The notes under the pieces: model-generated
What the model was told of the DNA's origin: nothing
The model's database searches: none
Seen by the model: only the letters and a program-made list of their open reading frames with translations
Program-made: the position numbers and the translations under genes
Part shown: positions 34,624 through 38,913 of the stretch, piece by piece
Numbering within the stretch: the stretch's first letter is position 1
Layout of the letters: each line of letters starts with the position of its first letter
Source: Nanobdellota archaeon
Lineage (GTDB): Archaea > Nanobdellota > Nanobdellia > Pacearchaeales > GW2011-AR1
DNA length: 38,913 nt
Assembly (NCBI GenBank): GCA_030647095.1
Contig: JAUSKH010000009.1
Coordinates: forward strand, 1-38,913
Direction: 5' to 3'

Positions 34624-36957
34624 ATGAAAGGATTTATTGTTTATCTCACATACGACACAATTGACAATGAAACAGTAGTTCAGTTATTCGGAAAACTGGA
34701 AAATGGCCAATCGTTTTTAATAATTAATAAATTTGAGCCTTACTTTTTCATTAGGACTAAAGATGCTTCCAAACTTGCAAAACTCCCTACAAAACATAAA
34801 CTTGAAAACACATCTCTAAAAAATTTTAAAGGCGAACTTGTAACAAAAATAATAACAAAAAACACAACCGACCTTTCTGAAATAAATAAAAAAATACATA
34901 AGGCAATATCAACTTATGAATCAGATATAAAGCCGCAATATAAATTCATAATTGATAACGATCTTCTAGGCAGTATAGAAATAAAAGGAGATTATGAACC
35001 CTCTGAAAGAATAGATAGAATATACAAAAATCCAAATGTATCACCAACAGAATTCAAACCAAATCTAAAAGTAGTATCGATTGATACAGAATCTGATAAA
35101 AAAACAGGAAAGCTTTTCTGTATCGGAATCTCCTCGGATAAATACAAAAAAAACTTCATGATTACGGAAAATAAGATAAATAATGTAATTGCATGTAAAA
35201 CAGAAGAAGAATGTCTGGAAAAATTCAAGCAAGAATTACTAAAATTAGACCCAGACATAATTACAGGGTGGAATGTAATTGATTTTGACCTTGTTCGTCT
35301 TAGAGAGTTGTTTAAAAAAAATAAAATAAAATTTGATATAGGCAGAACAAGCGAAGAGCTAAGAATAAGAATAGAATCCAATTTTTTCAAGAAGTCTACA
35401 ATAGACATACCTGGGAGACAAGTTCTAGATGGTCTTTACTTAATGCGAGATCCATTCATTCAAGAAGCACCCTCAATAAAAAATGCAGATTTTGAATCCT
35501 TATCGTTGGAAGATGTTTCACAAGCAATATTAAAAAAAGGCAAGTCCCTAAAAGGAAAAGACAGGCATGAAGAAATAGAAAAATTGTATTATACAAACTC
35601 TGTAAAATCTCAACAAGAACTTGCAGAATATAATTTATTAGACTGTGAATTAGTTTACGAAATACTAAAAGAAACTAAAACAGTTGATTTAGCAGTACAA
35701 CGCTCTCAATTAACAGGTCTTCCGATAGATCGCCTAACAGCATCAATAGCAGCTTTCGATTCTCTTTACATTAGAGAAGCAAGAAAACGAGGTCTAGTTT
35801 CTCCAACAACACACTTCAAAAATAAAGAAGCCCGCATCAAAGGAGGTTACGTACAATCATTAAAATCAGGAATTTATAAAAACATCTTAGTCTTAGACTT
35901 CAAATCCCTATACCCTTCAATCATAAGAACATTCAACATAGACCCTGCCTCTTTTCTAGAAAAAGAAGAAAAAGGAAGCATTAAATCTCCAAACGGAGCT
36001 TATTTCAAAAATCAAGACGGTATTCTACCAAGCATTATAGAAAGACTTCATCAGGCAAGGGAAAAAGCTAAAAAAGAAAAACGTGAACTTGCAAGTTATA
36101 CAATAAAAATAATGATGAATTCTATGTTTGGCGTACTAGCAAATCCCAACTGTCGTTACTTCAGCTTAGAAATAGCAAATGCCATTACTCATTTCGGGCA
36201 AGAAATAATAAAATTAACTGCCAAAGAAATAGAAAAGAAAGGTTACAAAGTAATCTACTCTGATACTGATTCTGTCTTTGTAGAAACAGGTCTTCTTAAA
36301 GAAAAAGCCAATGCTCTTGGAAAAGAAATCCAAGAACAAATAAACGAGTTCTATAAAGAATATATAAGAAAAAATTATAATAGAAAATCTTTCCTAGAAT
36401 TAGAATTTGAAAAGCAGTATCTTTCATTTATGATTCCTCAACTTAGAGGAAAAGAGGAAGACACTGCAGCAAAAAAGCGTTATGCTGGTTTAATAGAAGA
36501 GAATGGCAAAGAAAAATTAGAAATAGTTGGTTTAGAAGCAATACGTGGTGACTGGACAGATGCTGCCCAAGAATTCCAGGTAGAACTGCTCAATAAACTG
36601 TTTCATGATGAGCCAGTTGAAGAATTTATTAAATCATACGTGAAAAAAATACGTGAAGGAAAATTAGATAGCAAACTTGTATATCGAAAATCTATAAGAA
36701 AATCATTAGAAGAATATACAAAAACAACCCCTCCACACGTTAAAGCAGCCCGCCAATTAAATCACCTAGAATCTAATGTCATTGAGTATTATATAACAAC
36801 AGAAGGTCCTGAACCAATTCAGAAACTAAGGCATAAATTAGACTATGACCATTATATTAACAAGCAAATTAAGCCAATAGCGGAACAAATCCTTTCCCTT
36901 TTCAATAAGCATTTCGAAGATCTTGCAAATAAATCAAAACAGTCTAAACTTTTCTAA
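34624..36957 (+). CDS. polB: Family B DNA polymerase
   Basis: Exo I SIDTES, Exo II WNVIDFDLVRL, Exo III YNLLDCELV, Pol DFKSLYPSIIRTFN, YSDTDSVFVE. Confidence 0.98.
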   Translation: MKGFIVYLTYDTIDNETVVQLFGKLENGQSFLIINKFEPYFFIRTKDASKLAKLPTKHKLENTSLKNFKGELVTKIITKNTTDLSEINKKIHKAISTYESDIKPQYKFIIDNDLLGSIEIKGDYEPSERIDRIYKNPNVSPTEFKPNLKVVSIDTESDKKTGKLFCIGISSDKYKKNFMITENKINNVIACKTEEECLEKFKQELLKLDPDIITGWNVIDFDLVRLRELFKKNKIKFDIGRTSEELRIRIESNFFKKSTIDIPGRQVLDGLYLMRDPFIQEAPSIKNADFESLSLEDVSQAILKKGKSLKGKDRHEEIEKLYYTNSVKSQQELAEYNLLDCELVYEILKETKTVDLAVQRSQLTGLPIDRLTASIAAFDSLYIREARKRGLVSPTTHFKNKEARIKGGYVQSLKSGIYKNILVLDFKSLYPSIIRTFNIDPASFLEKEEKGSIKSPNGAYFKNQDGILPSIIERLHQAREKAKKEKRELASYTIKIMMNSMFGVLANPNCRYFSLEIANAITHFGQEIIKLTAKEIEKKGYKVIYSDTDSVFVETGLLKEKANALGKEIQEQINEFYKEYIRKNYNRKSFLELEFEKQYLSFMIPQLRGKEEDTAAKKRYAGLIEENGKEKLEIVGLEAIRGDWTDAAQEFQVELLNKLFHDEPVEEFIKSYVKKIREGKLDSKLVYRKSIRKSLEEYTKTTPPHVKAARQLNHLESNVIEYYITTEGPEPIQKLRHKLDYDHYINKQIKPIAEQILSLFNKHFEDLANKSKQSKLF

Positions 36958-37013
36958 TTTTTCTAAATTATGGATCCAACAATCTTTAAATAGGTAGACG
37001 GGTCAGGAAAAAT

Positions 37014-37484
37014 ATGGCAGAGGATAAAAATGAATTCAAGGAAGGAGAAACCATAATTATTGGTAATTGTATAGGTCTCCCAGCAGAATTACCATCTGGT
37101 TTAGTTGAAGGACAAAAGTTCAAAGTAGATCAAATTAAATGGTCTGATGCCACGACAACCATAGAACCCCGCTTAAAATTACACTTAGAAGGCTATGCTA
37201 AAGAAAAATTTTATGATGCTATATGGTTTGAATATGAAAGGGGATACTTCCCAAGACAAAAACCATTCATCTGTGGTTGTTACTTCCCTAATGTACAAAG
37301 GAAGAAAGATAATCCTAAGAAAATGGTAAGAACAATATATTGCATAAAGCATAAAGAATACGAAATTCCATTAATAAATAATTCAACTGAACCTCTTGAA
37401 ACAACAATCATGAGTGAGAAAGATCGAAAATCATGGATAGAATGGTATGCATATACCACTAAAAAAGATAGCTCGGTATTATAA
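37014..37484 (+). CDS. Hypothetical protein
   Basis: 156-aa intact ORF with TATA-like TTTAAATA upstream. Confidence 0.7.
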   Translation: MAEDKNEFKEGETIIIGNCIGLPAELPSGLVEGQKFKVDQIKWSDATTTIEPRLKLHLEGYAKEKFYDAIWFEYERGYFPRQKPFICGCYFPNVQRKKDNPKKMVRTIYCIKHKEYEIPLINNSTEPLETTIMSEKDRKSWIEWYAYTTKKDSSVL

Positions 37485-37540
37485 ACATGCTAATAAATCT
37501 GTATACTCCTACTTTATCTTACCTTCTACCTTAATCCCTA

Positions 37541-37765
37541 TCAATCTTCGCAAAAATCATCAAAACACTTTTTTGAACAATAAAACTTTCCTGTTTTACC
37601 AACATAAAAACCATCATACTGTCCAGTTAGCCTACTAACACCTCTTATTTTCATTACCTCTAGACTCCTTACTACACCTAAAGGAATATCCAATTCTCTA
37701 TTGCAATAACCACAATCTCTACTAACTCTCTCAATATTTTCTAATTCAACTTCTAAAACAGCCAT
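37541..37765 (-). CDS. Small zinc-finger-like protein
   Basis: DCGYCNRELDIPLG...GKFYCSKKCFDDFCED: CxxC plus CxxxC. Confidence 0.7.
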   Translation of the reverse strand: MAVLEVELENIERVSRDCGYCNRELDIPLGVVRSLEVMKIRGVSRLTGQYDGFYVGKTGKFYCSKKCFDDFCED

Positions 37766-37844
37766 ACTTAAATTAAATAAATAGTGAATTTATATTTTTA
37801 CAATAGTGAATATATTCTCCCTATCCATACTAATAGCCGATAAC

Positions 37845-38585
37845 TTATTCTCCCAGAAGACTAACTGCCTTATCATAATCTTCCTTGCTACCAATATCAA
37901 ACCAATAATCTCCGCTATTATCAAAAATATACCCATAAATATCTAATTTATTATAAAACCATTCTATAAAGTCCCCAGACCTATCAGGCGAGTTCCCAGC
38001 GCATAAATAATCATCTATTAAACTTATGCTCTCGCTTGAAAAAAAGTAAATACCTATAGCGCATACAGTAGAATTTGTATTCTTATCTTTCTCCTTAAAA
38101 TAAGTTATTCTGTTATATTTATCCATAACTGGATTTCCCATCTTTCTAGATATATCTAAATGACCAACATCAAACAACCCAACAACATTCCTTTTTTCTT
38201 TAAAATAATCATAAATCTCTTTTAAATCAAATGAGAACAAATTATCAGAATTAATAATAACAATATCTTCAGTTATCTTTTCTTTTTTTAAAACGAAATC
38301 AATGTCGCCTACAGTTCCTAATCTTTCCTCATTGTTCTTTGTTTTATCATTAATTATCTTTATAGGAACAGTTGATTTAAAACTAGAACCCCATTTAACA
38401 AAAGAATGATAAAATCTGTCATTAGTCACAATAATAATCTCATTTATATCTTCTAGTTTTAAAATCTTTTCAATTATATATTCAATTAATGGCTTCCCGT
38501 TAATAAGTAAAAGTGCTTTTGGAATATCAAGAGTTAGTGGATATAATCGTGTTGCATAACCCGCAGCAGGAAGTATTGCTTTCAT
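37845..38585 (-). CDS. NDP-sugar nucleotidyltransferase (RmlA/GlmU-like)
   Basis: MKAILPAAGYATRLYPLTLDIPKALLLINGKPLIEYIIEKI; start taken at 38585 rather than 38600. Confidence 0.93.
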   Translation of the reverse strand: MKAILPAAGYATRLYPLTLDIPKALLLINGKPLIEYIIEKILKLEDINEIIIVTNDRFYHSFVKWGSSFKSTVPIKIINDKTKNNEERLGTVGDIDFVLKKEKITEDIVIINSDNLFSFDLKEIYDYFKEKRNVVGLFDVGHLDISRKMGNPVMDKYNRITYFKEKDKNTNSTVCAIGIYFFSSESISLIDDYLCAGNSPDRSGDFIEWFYNKLDIYGYIFDNSGDYWFDIGSKEDYDKAVSLLGE

Positions 38586-38586
38586 A

Positions 38587-38901
38587 TTAAACTCCCACAA
38601 TTTTCGGTTTAAAACAAGGATAATGAGAAATCATTTTATGAAAAACCTTCTTCTCAGGATCAAGAACAATAACAGCCACCCCATTAGAAGAAACAAAAAG
38701 ACTATACAATTCGTTATCTTCTCTAACAAAATGCAGAGTTTCATAAAAACTCTGACTAGACATTAAAGTCTCAAGCTGCGGATTTTCACCAGCAGTTTTT
38801 AATGCCTTAAACCTATATTTAGGAGGCAACAAAGAAATTTGCTGAGCAAATTTCTCGTCAACAGCTTTCCCAAAATTCCATCTAAAATGGAAAAAAGACA
38901 C
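38587..38901 (-). CDS. Hypothetical protein (may run past window edge)
   Basis: 104-aa ORF reaching within 13 nt of the end; upstream of the NDP-sugar transferase. Confidence 0.6.
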   Translation of the reverse strand: MSFFHFRWNFGKAVDEKFAQQISLLPPKYRFKALKTAGENPQLETLMSSQSFYETLHFVREDNELYSLFVSSNGVAVIVLDPEKKVFHKMISHYPCFKPKIVGV

Positions 38902-38913
38902 TGCTTTCTCATA

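Noticed and set aside
34992-35408. 138-aa minus-strand ORF
   Set aside because: Antisense to the PolB exonuclease domain.
37447-37638. 63-aa plus-strand ORF
   Set aside because: Overlaps both the 156-aa gene end and the antisense zinc-finger gene; no supporting features.

Overview
AT-rich archaeal chromosomal window, probably from a DPANN (Woesearchaeota/Pacearchaeota-like) genome; the lineage is inferred from gene content and was not searched. Housekeeping content includes a glycolytic cluster (bacterial-type GAPDH, archaeal TpiA, archaeal class I FBP aldolase), RtcB + archease, MinD, Trm5-like methyltransferase, FEN1, PolB and an NDP-sugar nucleotidyltransferase. There is an intron-containing tRNA-Tyr(GUA) and a HerA-like ATPase with an intein inside its Walker A motif. 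Accessory content includes a two-gene AbiE-like nucleotidyltransferase module with a palindromic operator and a second NTase/small-ORF pair. It also includes IS200-like right-end repeats that have supplied C-terminal codons to two host genes, a type IV pilin-like N-terminus fused to a heparinase/alginate-lyase-like domain, and a dockerin-like secreted protein. The best candidates for undescribed biology are: (i) a 26.3-31.5 kb locus of six signal-peptide/polytopic membrane proteins, with recent duplication, interspersed with nested palindromic repeats; (ii) a tRNA-Tyr 3'-end repeat (GGGCGGGGGGAT) that recurs twice downstream and delimits two cassettes of unknown genes; (iii) a family of modular CAAGA...TCTTG hairpins, one pair of which appears as a clean 60-nt insertion in another repeat. 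All functional calls come from reading the translations by eye; no database search was possible.
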